Assembly (NCBI RefSeq): GCF_037892195.1
Contig: NZ_JATACI010000002.1
Location: 2,046,001 to 2,110,000 of the forward strand
From: Yoonia sp. GPGPB17
Lineage (GTDB): Bacteria; Pseudomonadota; Alphaproteobacteria; Rhodobacterales; Rhodobacteraceae
Length of the DNA: 64,000 nucleotides
Direction of reading: 5' to 3'
Below are positions 8,894 to 17,891 of this stretch, piece after piece. The translations under genes were made by a program, and so were the position numbers. A model generated the notes under the pieces. That model did not search any database, had not been told where the DNA came from, and saw nothing but the letters and a program-made list of their open reading frames with translations. The first letter of the stretch is position 1; every line of letters starts with the position of its first letter.

Positions 8894-9758
8894 ATCGCCA
8901 CCTTGCGGCTTTCGTCCAGATAGATCTCACGCAACCGCGCCGCAACTGGCCCCGGTGTGCCTGTACCAACGGCCACCCCGTCCACTTCGACCACTGGCAT
9001 CACGAATGTACTGGCTGAGGTGATGAACGCCTCATCCGCATCCTGCGCCTCAGCAATCGTAAAGCTGCGCTCTTCGACCTGCATCTGCGCCTCGCGCGCA
9101 AAACGTAGCACAGCGGCACGGGTGATCCCGTGCAAAATCTCGTTGCCCAGATGCCGGGTGATGATCGTGTTGCCTTTGATGATGTAGGCGTTGTTCGAGG
9201 TGCCCTCGGTCACGGCCCCATCCTCAACCATCCAAGCATCGTCGACGCCGGCATGGCCTTGGCCATCATCTTGCCCATCGAAGGGAAGAGCAATTGCACG
9301 GTCTTGATGTCACGACGCGCCCAACGCTGATCCTGGATGGAGATGACTTTAATGCCCTTTTGGGCGGCAGGGCTGTTGGCAAGGCCGGGTTTGTTTTGGG
9401 TGAAAAGAACAACGGTGGGTGTCGTTGCCTCAGGGTCAGGAAAGACGAAATCGCGGTCATCCGGGGCGCCGCGGGTGATCTGCAGATAGATCATGCCTTC
9501 TTCGATCCCGTTGAGGCGGACCAGCTCGCGGTGGATGTCCAGCAGGTCTGGCAGGACCTCGGGATGCGGCATATCAAGTTCATTCAAAGACCGTTCCAAC
9601 CGTTTGGCGTGGCCCGCAAAGTCAATCAGCTTGCCGTCAAGCACCGAGGTCACTTCGTACACCCCATCTGCCATCAGAAACCCGCGATCAAAGATCGACA
9701 CTTTGGCTTCGTTTTCCGGCAGGTACTCGCCGTTGACATAGACTGTGCGCATGGTCAT
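8890..9758 (-). CDS. dat: D-amino-acid transaminase (class IV PLP), broken by a +2 frameshift (probably artefactual)
   Basis: The first frame starts MTMRTVYVNGEYLPENEAKV and reaches RRDIKTVQLLFPSMGKMMAKA, which holds the catalytic lysine of DIK. The second frame resumes at VDDAWMVEDGAVTEGTSNNAYI and runs to ESRKVAI. The break is at GCCGGCAT (9247-9254, plus strand). Reading GCCGGC there gives KAAGVDDAW and 288 residues, the family length. The start at 9758 overlaps the dgcA stop as ATGA, so translation is probably coupled. The enzyme interconverts D-alanine and D-glutamate with their keto acids, which fits this D-glutamate operon. It could also be annotated as a branched-chain-like aminotransferase. 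Confidence 0.88.
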
Positions 9759-10714
9759 CCCCAAAGTGCTGCGGCGGGCGGGTGCACGCCATATTCATCG
9801 AATTTCAAAGGTTCAGCACGGTCTTCGGCCAATAAGAGCGGCCCGTCAAGGTCCGTGAAAGCCACACCTTGCGCAAGGATTGTGGCCGGAGCCATGGCAA
9901 GCGATGACCCGACCATACAGCCGACCATGACGCTGTAGCCTTCAGCGCGAGCCTGACGTTTTAGCGCCAGCGCCTCAGTCAGACCACCGGCCTTATCCAG
10001 CTTGACGTTCACCATATCGTATTTGCCGCGCAGGGCGGGCAGACTGGCGCGGTCATGGCAGCTTTCGTCGGCGCACACAGGCAGAGGGCGCGCGATCTCG
10101 GCCAGAATATCGTCGTGACCCGCAGGTAGGGGCTGTTCGACCATCTGCACACCAAGGCGGATCAGATGCGGGGCAAGATCGGCGTAGACCTCGGCGGTCC
10201 AACCTTCGTTTGCATCCACGATGATCGGCACGTCAGGGGCACCACGGCGCACCGCCTCAAGACGGGCCATGTCGTCAGGCGTGCCCAGTTTGATCTTCAA
10301 AAGCGGACGCATCGCATTCTGAGCGGCCTGTTGCTCCATCGCCTCGGGCGTGTCGAGCGAGAGGGTATAGGCGGTGATTTCGGGTTGCGGCGCAGGCAGA
10401 CCCAAAAGGTCCCAGACGCGTTTGCCCGCCTTCTTGGCGGCATGATCCCAGTAGGCACAATCTAGCGCGTTGCGGGCGGCACCGGCAGGCAACGCGTCGG
10501 GCAGATCGGGCCAGGCGCCATCGAACCCTGCGATCTGGGCGGCCACACTGTCCATCGTTTCGCCATAGCGGGCATAGGGCACGCATTCGCCGTGCCCGTG
10601 AAACCCGCCACCCTTAATCGTCGCGGTCAAGACTTCAGCCTGCGTGCGCGACCCACGGCTGATTGTAAAAACTTGAGCCAGTTGAAAAACATCGCGCGCC
10701 ACGGAAATCTGCAT
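9755..10714 (-). CDS. dgcA: N-acetyl-D-glutamate racemase DgcA (enolase superfamily)
   Basis: A 319-residue member of the muconate-lactonising/dipeptide-epimerase branch. The first catalytic lysine is in LLKIKLG (about residue 142). Metal ligands are the aspartate of IVDANEGW (167), the glutamate of MVEQPLP (193) and the aspartate of CADES (216). The second lysine is in VNVKLDKAGG (about 238). It was formerly annotated as L-Ala-D/L-Glu epimerase. Next to a DUF1611 protein it fits DgcA, which racemises N-acetyl-D-glutamate to the L form. An ATG at 10714 is preferred to the TTG one codon earlier. It lies between dgcN (81-base gap) and dat (4-base overlap). Confidence 0.85.
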   Translation of the reverse strand: MQISVARDVFQLAQVFTISRGSRTQAEVLTATIKGGGFHGHGECVPYARYGETMDSVAAQIAGFDGAWPDLPDALPAGAARNALDCAYWDHAAKKAGKRVWDLLGLPAPQPEITAYTLSLDTPEAMEQQAAQNAMRPLLKIKLGTPDDMARLEAVRRGAPDVPIIVDANEGWTAEVYADLAPHLIRLGVQMVEQPLPAGHDDILAEIARPLPVCADESCHDRASLPALRGKYDMVNVKLDKAGGLTEALALKRQARAEGYSVMVGCMVGSSLAMAPATILAQGVAFTDLDGPLLLAEDRAEPLKFDEYGVHPPAAALWG

Positions 10715-10795
10715 CAAGCTCTCTTCTCATGTTCAAAAATACCTCCGCCGGAGGCTTAAAAGTCAATTCGCCACGTTCGCCCAGAAGCCACAGAT

Positions 10796-11797
10796 TTAAA
10801 CTGCCTCCAGGGCGTCCACCAAACGCGCGGCCCCCTGACGGAAGGTATCCACCGTGGGCAGGCCCATCCGCGCTTCCACCTCGGACATATAGGCCAGTGC
10901 CTCATCCTCGGACAGATGCTGGGTGTTCACAGAAACACCGACGATCAGACAAGCGGGGTTGGCCACCCGCGCAATTGGCAAGGCCGTGTCGCGCAATGTC
11001 TCAAGGCTGGGTAAATCATAGTCCGGCAGACCGCGCATGTGGGTCCGGGTCGGCTCATGGGCAAGGATCAGCGCATCTGGTTGACCGCCGTGGATCAGGG
11101 CCATGGTAACGCCGGAATAAGACACGTGGAACAGGCTGCCCTGCCCTTCAATGTGGTCCCAGTGATCAGCATCGTTATCGGGGGTCAGATATTCAACGGC
11201 ACCAGCCATGAAGTCAGCGATCACGGCATCCAAGGGCACGCCGCCCCCGGTGATCAGAATGCCCGTCTGCCCAGTGGGGCGGAAAGTGGATTTCATACCA
11301 CGGCGCTGCATTTCAGCGTCCATCGCCAGACCGGTGTACATTTTCCCAACCGAGCAATCGGTGCCGATGGCAAGGCAACGCTTGCCGGTCCGCTTTTTAC
11401 CGTTTGCAATGGGGTACGCCACTGAGGGAATACGCACATCAAACAGCGTGCGCCCGTTGACACGAGCAGCCGCAACCAACTCGTCTTCGTCGCGCAGCAA
11501 GTTGTGCAGGCCAGAGGCAATGTCAAACCCCATTTGCAAGGCCTTCACCAGCACCTCTTTCCAGGCCTTTGAGATATAGCCACCGCGATTGGCCACACCA
11601 ATCACAAGGGTCTGTGCACCGGCGGCACGGGCCTCTTCCAAGGTCATGTCACCGATACCCACATCGGCACCACAGCCCGGCATCCGGTATTGACCGACAG
11701 CATTCTCAGGGCGCCAGTCCTTGATCCCTTGGGCCACCTTGGCTGCAAGCTGATCGGGGGCATCGCCGAGGAACAAAAGATAAGGGGTCTGGATCAT
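10796..11797 (-). CDS. dgcN: N-acetyltransferase DgcN (DUF1611)
   Basis: The 333-residue protein has the two-domain DUF1611 layout. An N-terminal Rossmann-like part (TLVIGVANRGGYISKAW, ASGLHNLL) is followed by a P-loop-like domain with RCLAIGTDCSVGKMYTGLAM and FRPTGQTGILITGGGVPLD, then HEPTRTHMRGLPDYDLPS. In marine bacteria DgcN acetylates D-glutamate as the first step of a catabolic route completed by DgcA. That pairing is the main support for the name. The ATG at 11797 gives the family N-terminus MIQTPYLLFLGDAP and follows GGTGGAA. Older databases call it an NAD-dependent epimerase. Confidence 0.85.
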   Translation of the reverse strand: MIQTPYLLFLGDAPDQLAAKVAQGIKDWRPENAVGQYRMPGCGADVGIGDMTLEEARAAGAQTLVIGVANRGGYISKAWKEVLVKALQMGFDIASGLHNLLRDEDELVAAARVNGRTLFDVRIPSVAYPIANGKKRTGKRCLAIGTDCSVGKMYTGLAMDAEMQRRGMKSTFRPTGQTGILITGGGVPLDAVIADFMAGAVEYLTPDNDADHWDHIEGQGSLFHVSYSGVTMALIHGGQPDALILAHEPTRTHMRGLPDYDLPSLETLRDTALPIARVANPACLIVGVSVNTQHLSEDEALAYMSEVEARMGLPTVDTFRQGAARLVDALEAV

Positions 11798-11978
11798 GAC
11801 AGGGTTCCACCAAAAAAGAGATCGCATTCACGCGAACGTATCGAACAATTCCATGCAATTTCATCGCAGAATGGGTCGATCAAGACATCAATAGCGACAG
11901 TTTGTTGCGTTAGGCCACCTGTTTGTCGAAGAAACAACGGATACTGCGCTTCAGGTGGATAGAATATCCATAGCCCAA

Positions 11979-12006
11979 CAAAAAACCCGGGCGCGGACGC
12001 CCGGGT
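11979..12006 (-). terminator. Rho-independent terminator after amtB
   Basis: A perfect 9-bp stem (ACCCGGGCG with CGCCCGGGT) and a 4-base loop are followed on the minus strand by six T residues. It begins about 25 bases after the amtB stop and separates glnK-amtB from the dgc operon. Confidence 0.88.
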
Positions 12007-12030
12007 AAGTGAAAGCCGATAGGAAGGGTA

Positions 12031-13348
12031 TCAGCCTTTTGCGAACTCAGGATAGGCTTCCATGCCCAACTCTGACACGTCGAGACCGTCGATCTCGGCC
12101 TGTTCAGAGACACGAATACCCATGGCGCCTTTCAGGACCACCCAGGCCACAAGGCTGACCACGAAGGTGAAACCGCCGATGGCGATGAAACCAACCAACT
12201 GGGTTCCAAAGCTTGCATCCGCATAGACCGGCACGACCATAGTGCCCCAGAAGCTAAGCAATCATGTGCACAGAGATCGCACCGACCACGTCGTCGATCT
12301 TGAGCTTGTCGAGGAATGGCACTGCGAAGACAATGATGATACCACCGACCGCACCAATCCAGAGCGCGCCAAAGAGTGTGGGCTCTAGCGGGCTGGCTGT
12401 GATCGAGACCAGACCGGCCAACGCCCCATTCAGCACCATGGTCAGGTCAGGCTTTTTGTACATCACATTGGTCATGATCAGCGCCGCAACAGCACCAGCC
12501 GCAGCTGCCATATTGGTGTTGGCAAAGATACGACCGATGTCTGTGATGTCGCCTACGGTCCCCGCAGCCAGCTGCGAACCGCCGTTAAAGCCGAACCAAC
12601 CCAGCCACAGGATAAATGTACCCAGTGTTGCGAGTGCCAGGTTTGAACCCGGCATCGGGATCACTTTGCCATCCTTGTACTTGCCGATACGGGCACCCAG
12701 GATGATCGCACCTGCGAGAGCCGCGAAACCACCTGCTGCGTGCACAACAGTCGAACCTGCGAAGTCATAGAAGCCCATCTCGGACAACCAGCCGCCACCC
12801 CACTGCCAGGAGGCACCAATTGGGTAGATCAGACCGGTCAGGATGACCACGAAGATCAGGAAGGGCCACAGTTTGACGCGTTCCGCCATTGTACCGGACA
12901 CGATCGATGCTGTTGTCGCGCAGAACATCAACTGGAAGAAGAAGTCAGACGCAACAGAGGCGTAGTCGAGTGCTGCATCAGCAGCGGCCAAGCCCACGGG
13001 CTCCAGCGACGTTGGGGCGAATGTGCCGAACCAGCCGGGGACGATCCAGGCGTCGCCGGGGTACATCAGGTTAAAGCCCACCAGCCAATACATGATTGCC
13101 GATAGCGAATAGAGGGCAATGTTCTTGGTCAGCTGTGTTGTAACGTTCTTGGACCGCACAAGCCCTGCTTCCAGCATGGCAAAACCAGCGGCCATCCAGA
13201 ACACAAGGAAGCCACCGATCAAGAACAGCAATGTGGTCATCAGGTAAGGGCCGATCTCATCAAAGGTCGGCGCGGCATCCTGCGCCAGCGCGAAAGTTGG
13301 TAGCAGCGTCAGTGCCGCCCCAACTGATAGATACTTGGTAAGTTTCAT
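12031..13348 (-). CDS. amtB: Ammonium transporter AmtB, broken by a +1 frameshift (probably artefactual)
   Basis: The protein has a signal-like N-terminus (MKLTKYLSVGAALTLLPTFALA) followed by the 11-helix Amt core: FWMAAGFAMLEAGLVRSKN, AERVKLWPFLIF, FAGSTVVHAAGGFAAL and NGALAGLVSITA. It stops after GAISVHMIA. The next frame gives FWGTMVVPVYADASFGTQL and the cytoplasmic tail ending EFAKG. The break coincides with GCTAAGC (12253-12259, plus strand). Reading GCCGGC gives HMIAGFWGT with the family's conserved glycine and a 438-residue product. AmtB imports ammonium and is gated by GlnK, encoded 22 bases upstream. Confidence 0.94.
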
Positions 13349-13370
13349 AGTTTTGTCCCTCATTCCGCGA

Positions 13371-13709
13371 TCAAAGCGCGTCATCATTGGTCTCGCCGGT
13401 CCGCACACGCATGGCGCTTTCAACGTCGAGAACGAAAATCTTGCCGTCGCCGATCTTCTCGGTCTTGGCAGTGGTTGCGATGGTGGATACGACCTGTTCG
13501 GCCATGCTGTCTTGCACGACGATCTCAAGCTTGACCTTTGGCACAAAATTCACTGCGTATTCCGCACCGCGGTAAATTTCAGTGTGACCAGATTGAGAAC
13601 CGAAGCCCTTGATTTCAGATACCATCATGCCGCGCACGCCGACGGTGGTCAGTGCTTCGCGGACCTCCTCCAGCTTGAACGGTTTGATTGTTGCAATGAT
13701 GAGTTTCAC
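13371..13709 (-). CDS. glnK: Nitrogen regulatory protein P-II (GlnK/GlnB family)
   Basis: The 112-residue P-II trimer subunit starts at GTG 13709 (MKLIIATIKPFKLEEVREAL). It carries the T-loop with the uridylylatable tyrosine (RGAEYAVNFVPK) and the C-terminal signature KIGDGKIFVLDVESAMRVRTGE. AAGGGGAAG lies just upstream of the GTG. Its position directly before amtB identifies it as the GlnK paralogue that blocks AmtB when nitrogen is plentiful. The region upstream (13840-13862) has two direct copies of TTTTGCACA that might bind a nitrogen regulator. Confidence 0.95.
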   Translation of the reverse strand: MKLIIATIKPFKLEEVREALTTVGVRGMMVSEIKGFGSQSGHTEIYRGAEYAVNFVPKVKLEIVVQDSMAEQVVSTIATTAKTEKIGDGKIFVLDVESAMRVRTGETNDDAL

Positions 13710-13988
13710 GTTCTTCCCCTTGCAAATTCTCTTGCAGGCCCTCGTTTCGGCAGCGCCCGCTTGCACGCAAAGACAAAGCCTACGGCACCCGGCGCGGCAA
13801 GATTGCTGCATCTGCATAATGATCCGTTAACATCGCCTTTTGCACAGTTTTTGCACAATTTGATCACTTTGCCTAATAATTATGCAAATTAAAAAGGCAC
13901 CAATTGCGACTCATCCATGCTCTACATTCGGTTCGGATGGCGCTATAGTGATCGAAAATTAGACCCAAAGCAGTCAATCGAGCGGATC

Positions 13989-16151
13989 ATGAGTGGAAAT
14001 GGCAGAAAGCGGCCCCCTTTGGTGGCCGACAAGCGCTATGCAGGCAAACCTGCGGCAAAAAAGAAATCCGCACCCAAGAAAGCAGCGGCGAAACCCACCG
14101 CCCGTAAGCGAAAGGCCACGCCCAAAAAGGCCAAGCCGCGCGGGTTCATCGGCTGGTTCCTGACCCCGTTTCGCTGGCTGTTCCGTCTGATATGGGCCTT
14201 TACGTGGCGTGTGGGTCTTGTCGTCGGCCTGATCATCAGCGGCTTTTCGTTCTACTTTGCCTCGCAAATGCCTGCGATGGCAGACCTGATCGATGGCCGC
14301 ACCCGTGGATCGGTCACAATGACGGATTTGCTGGGCGAGGTCTTCGCCTGGCGTGGCGACCAGTTCGGCGGGATGGTCACTACGGATACGGTTTCACCAC
14401 ATTTGCATAACGCGGTTGTTGCGACAGAGGATAAGCGCTTTTACCGCCACTTTGGTATTTCCCCGCGCGGCATTGCGTCAGCTGTACGCATTAACCTGCG
14501 CGAAGGGCGTGGTCCGCTGTCTGGCAACGGGGGGTCAACAATTACGCAGCAGACCGCCAAGCTCTTGTGCCTTGGTGTGCCCTTTGATCCCGCCAAGTGG
14601 GAGAGCGAGCGCGCATATGAAGCCGATTGCCGTCGCACAACGCTTTGGCGCAAGGCGCGGGAAGCTGTGTTCTCGGTTGGGATGGAGCTGGCCTACACCA
14701 AGGAAGAAATCCTGACCATCTATCTAAACCGCGCTTACCTAGGTGCAGGCAGCCGTGGGTTTGAGGCCGCAGCCCAGCGTTACTTTGGTATTTCAGCGGC
14801 GGAGGTGAACCCGGCACAGGCAGCGATGCTGGCTGGCCTGCTGACGGCCCCCTCGGCCAATGCGCCCACCCGCAATCTGCAGCGCGCCCAGGACCGTGCC
14901 TCAATTGTGATCGGTCTGATGGAGGATCAAAGCTATATAAGCGCAGCCGAGGCCCGCGACGCGAGATTGAACCCCGCAACTTTGTCTGAGGCCGCGCGCG
15001 CCAGCTCTGGCGGGTTTTTCGCAGATTGGGTAATGGCCAGCGGGCCAGAATTCTTTACCCGCGACACGACGGAAGATGTGATTATCCGCACAACGCTGGA
15101 TCAGCGCATTCAGGCCGCGGCGGAACGGGCGCTTATTCAGGTCTTTGAAAACGACGTGCGTGAAGGATCTGAGGCGCAGGCCGCCATCGTTGTCATGTCG
15201 GCTGACGGTGCTGTGCGCGCGATGGTTGGTGGGCGCAACATCAGCGCAACTGGCGCATTTAATCGGGCCACGCAAGCACTGCGGCAAACGGGCTCTGCCT
15301 TTAAGCCGTTCATCTACGCCGCCGCCCTTGATCTGGGCATGTCGCCTTACGCCATGATTGACGACTCTCCGACCTGTTGGGAACGGCAGGGATCACCGCA
15401 GTGGTGCCCCGAGAACTATGACCGGGAATTTGTCGGGCCGGTCACGATGAGTGAAGCATTGGCAGGTAGCCGCAACATTCCAGCAATCCTCGTGTCTGAA
15501 GAAGTGGGGCGCGGATTGGTCAGCGACGTCGCTAACGGTTTTGGTGTACAGGGCGATCTTGCGGCTGGTCCGGCACTGGCGCTAGGCGTGTCTGAAAGCA
15601 CTTTGCTGGATATGACCGGTGCCTTTGCTGGCATCCTGAACGGCGGATCACGGGTGACGCCTTACGGGCTGACGGACCTGCGCCTGATGGGCGATGATAC
15701 ACCTTTGATGGACGCGACCGATGTGGGCATCGGTGAACGGATCATCCGTGAAGAGGCCGCGCGCCAGTTGACCTGGATGATGACCAAAGTCGTCGACGAA
15801 GGGACCGGGCGGCGCGCGCGTATTGATGGCTGGCCGATTGCTGGTAAGACCGGCACGACGCAAGGGTCGCGCGACGCTTGGTTTATCGGGTTCACCGGTG
15901 ACTACGTCACGGGCGTTTGGATGGGCTATGATGATAATAGCCGCCTGACAGGCGTCACCGGCGGTGGCCTGCCCGCAACAATCTGGCGCGAGACGATGCT
16001 GGGCGTGCTAAGTGGTAAGCAACCGACACCACTGCCTCTTGTGATACCGCAGCGTCCCGCCGCGACTGGTGTTCTGGAAAGTCAGGGTGGCCAAGCGCCT
16101 GCACAGGATATCTTGAACCTGCTGGACAGTATTCTGACCGAGCAAAACTAG
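13989..16151 (+). CDS. Class A penicillin-binding protein (PBP1A-type transglycosylase/transpeptidase)
   Basis: The 720-residue bifunctional peptidoglycan synthase begins with a lysine/alanine-rich cytoplasmic stretch (AKKKSAPKKAAAKPTARKRK) and one membrane helix near residue 80. The GT51 glycosyltransferase domain follows (TEDKRFYRHFGI, GNGGSTITQQTAK, LNRAYLGAGSRGFEAAAQRYF). The transpeptidase domain has its serine in TGSAFKPFIYAA, SxN in AGSRNIPAI and KTGTT near residue 620. The start is MSGNGRKRPPLVADKR at 13989; an upstream in-frame ATG lacks a coding-like sequence. The KTGTT-containing C-terminus lacks a PASTA domain. It ends in a 4-base tail overlap with the next gene. Confidence 0.94.
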   Translation: MSGNGRKRPPLVADKRYAGKPAAKKKSAPKKAAAKPTARKRKATPKKAKPRGFIGWFLTPFRWLFRLIWAFTWRVGLVVGLIISGFSFYFASQMPAMADLIDGRTRGSVTMTDLLGEVFAWRGDQFGGMVTTDTVSPHLHNAVVATEDKRFYRHFGISPRGIASAVRINLREGRGPLSGNGGSTITQQTAKLLCLGVPFDPAKWESERAYEADCRRTTLWRKAREAVFSVGMELAYTKEEILTIYLNRAYLGAGSRGFEAAAQRYFGISAAEVNPAQAAMLAGLLTAPSANAPTRNLQRAQDRASIVIGLMEDQSYISAAEARDARLNPATLSEAARASSGGFFADWVMASGPEFFTRDTTEDVIIRTTLDQRIQAAAERALIQVFENDVREGSEAQAAIVVMSADGAVRAMVGGRNISATGAFNRATQALRQTGSAFKPFIYAAALDLGMSPYAMIDDSPTCWERQGSPQWCPENYDREFVGPVTMSEALAGSRNIPAILVSEEVGRGLVSDVANGFGVQGDLAAGPALALGVSESTLLDMTGAFAGILNGGSRVTPYGLTDLRLMGDDTPLMDATDVGIGERIIREEAARQLTWMMTKVVDEGTGRRARIDGWPIAGKTGTTQGSRDAWFIGFTGDYVTGVWMGYDDNSRLTGVTGGGLPATIWRETMLGVLSGKQPTPLPLVIPQRPAATGVLESQGGQAPAQDILNLLDSILTEQN

Positions 16152-16528
16152 GGCCTTTCGCAACGATCATAACGGAAGGCGTAGCCGTTCCAGATCATGT
16201 ACAGCCCCGTGTTTTCGGCATCGGGCATCATCAAGGCACGTTCTGTCCATGTTTCGCCCTCACCCGTGCATTGCATATCATAAAGCGTGGCATCCATATC
16301 TTCGACTGCGGTCGGGTTCGCCATACGGCATTCAACTTCGACCCCGTAAAAGATGTCAGCTTCAATCTTGAGCGATCCGCCTTCTACACCGACCAGCGCA
16401 CATTCCGCGTTGGCCGTTTGTTTGTATACGCCGTCATATGGGCTAGCACCCAACGCGGCAGGGCCGCAGGCAAGAGCAAGGGCTATATGTGGTAAAGTGT
16501 ATCGCATCAGAGTTGTATCTTTGACCAT
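16148..16528 (-). CDS. Small secreted hypothetical protein
   Basis: The frame begins MVKDTTLMRYTLPHIALALACGPAALGASPYDG, with a signal peptide likely cleaved after ALG or GAS. The mature part has about 90 residues with cysteines in NAECALVG, VECRMAN, DMQCTGEG and YDRCERP, which could form two disulfides. A second ATG at 16507 would remove seven residues. I do not recognise the family. It is convergent with the PBP gene. Confidence 0.65.
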   Translation of the reverse strand: MVKDTTLMRYTLPHIALALACGPAALGASPYDGVYKQTANAECALVGVEGGSLKIEADIFYGVEVECRMANPTAVEDMDATLYDMQCTGEGETWTERALMMPDAENTGLYMIWNGYAFRYDRCERP

Positions 16529-16649
16529 TCGCCTGCCCCATTCAACGTTTTGATTGCCGCAAACACAGATGACCTGACGAAATGGCAACCTGATTGCACG
16601 CTGCCCCGTTGCCGGTTAGCGTCCGCGCAAGCTTTAAAGGAGACCTGCA

Positions 16650-17111
16650 ATGAGCGTGATTGAAACCAAACTGGCGGAACTGGGTGTGACACTGCCGGAT
16701 GCACCCGCCCCGGCGGCCAACTATGTGCCTTATGTGATCGCGGGTGATATGGTCTACGTGTCTGGTCAGATTTCGGCCAACGCTGATGGCATGATCACAG
16801 GCAAACTTGGCGCGGATATGGATGCCGAGGCCGGTGCGGCTGCGGCGCAAACCTGTGCCATCAGTCTTTTGGCGCAATTGAAGGCGGCTTGCGGTGGTGA
16901 GATTGATCGTCTGGAGCGTGTCGTGAAGCTGGTGGGTTTTGTCAACTCAACCCCTGACTTTGGTGATCAGCCGAAAGTCATTAATGGGGCCTCTGATTTC
17001 ATGGTCGCCGCCCTGGGCGACAAGGGCCGCCATGCACGTTCTGCCGTCAGTGCGGCGAGCCTGCCTTTCGGTGTGGCCGTTGAGATCGAAGCGATCTTTC
17101 AGATTAAATGA
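16650..17111 (+). CDS. RidA/YjgF-family protein
   Basis: A 153-residue RidA-like protein with VYVSGQISANADGMITGKLG, a central helix rich in alanine (AGAAAAQTCAISLLAQLKAACGG), and the C-terminal RSAVSAASLPFGVAVEIEAIF whose arginine is the catalytic residue in active RidA. Such proteins hydrolyse reactive enamine/imine intermediates of amino-acid metabolism. An excellent AAAGGAG lies seven bases before the ATG. It is the first gene of a five-gene operon in which most neighbours overlap by four bases. Confidence 0.9.
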   Translation: MSVIETKLAELGVTLPDAPAPAANYVPYVIAGDMVYVSGQISANADGMITGKLGADMDAEAGAAAAQTCAISLLAQLKAACGGEIDRLERVVKLVGFVNSTPDFGDQPKVINGASDFMVAALGDKGRHARSAVSAASLPFGVAVEIEAIFQIK

Positions 17112-17860
17112 CCCTGCCTGCCTCTTTCTTTGCGCGCCCGATCACGCACCGGGCCTTGCATGATCGCAAGGCTGGACGTGTGGAGAATGGCGTGAAGTCC
17201 ATTCAGGCCGCGCTGGACGCGGGCTATGGCATCGAGATTGATGTGCAACTGACCAGCGATGGTCATGCGATGGTATTTCATGACGATGCACTGGACCGGC
17301 TGACCGGGGAAACCGGCGCTGTACGGGATCGGACCCGTGCAGAGCTGGAAGCGATAGCCCTGACCGATGACAGCGGTATGATCCCTTCGTTAGACAAGGT
17401 GCTCGGGATGGTGGCGGGCAAGGTGCCCTTGCTGATCGAGATCAAGGATCAGGATGGCGCAATGGGCCCTGACGTTGGCCCATTGGAGGCGGCGACCTGT
17501 CAGGCATTGCAAGACTACAAAGGCGACGCGGCTTTGATGTCATTTAACCCGCATGCCGTGGGTGTTTGCGCAGAGCTGGCACCGAGTATTCCGCGCGGCA
17601 TCGTGACCTCAAGCTATCAGGACATATTCTGGCCAGAGATCCCGGATCACGTCCGGGACACGTTGCGCGAAATCCCGGATTATGACCGGGTGGGGGCGTG
17701 CTTTATCAGCCATGAGGCGGCAGACCTTGACCGACCGCGCGTGGAAGAGCTGAAGGCGCTGGGTGCAAAGATTCTAACCTGGACCATTCGGTCACCCCAG
17801 GCCGAAGCTGACGCCCGCCGTATCGTGGATAATGTGACATTCGAGGGCTATCTGGCTTGA
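17108..17860 (+). CDS. Glycerophosphodiester phosphodiesterase family protein
   Basis: The 250-residue TIM-barrel enzyme shows the GDPD catalytic histidines in THRALHDRKAG and MVFHDDALDR, and the metal-binding pair in IEIDVQLTSDG. KVPLLIEIKDQDG and LTWTIRSPQAEADARR follow as usual. It hydrolyses glycerophosphodiesters to glycerol 3-phosphate. There is no signal peptide, so it acts in the cytoplasm. ATGA overlap with the RidA gene indicates coupling. Confidence 0.92.
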   Translation: MTLPASFFARPITHRALHDRKAGRVENGVKSIQAALDAGYGIEIDVQLTSDGHAMVFHDDALDRLTGETGAVRDRTRAELEAIALTDDSGMIPSLDKVLGMVAGKVPLLIEIKDQDGAMGPDVGPLEAATCQALQDYKGDAALMSFNPHAVGVCAELAPSIPRGIVTSSYQDIFWPEIPDHVRDTLREIPDYDRVGACFISHEAADLDRPRVEELKALGAKILTWTIRSPQAEADARRIVDNVTFEGYLA

Positions 17861-17891
17861 CGCCGCCAGCGATGCGCCCAAGTTGCACCTT

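Noticed and set aside
13840..13910. Sigma54 promoter before glnK
   Set aside because: The GG and GC elements present are spaced about 14 bases apart rather than 10, and no consensus box is intact.
15581..15587. GCTAGGC inside the penicillin-binding protein (and again at 21506-21512 in the GNAT gene)
   Set aside because: Both are in frame and encode expected residues, so the word GCTAGGC also occurs naturally.
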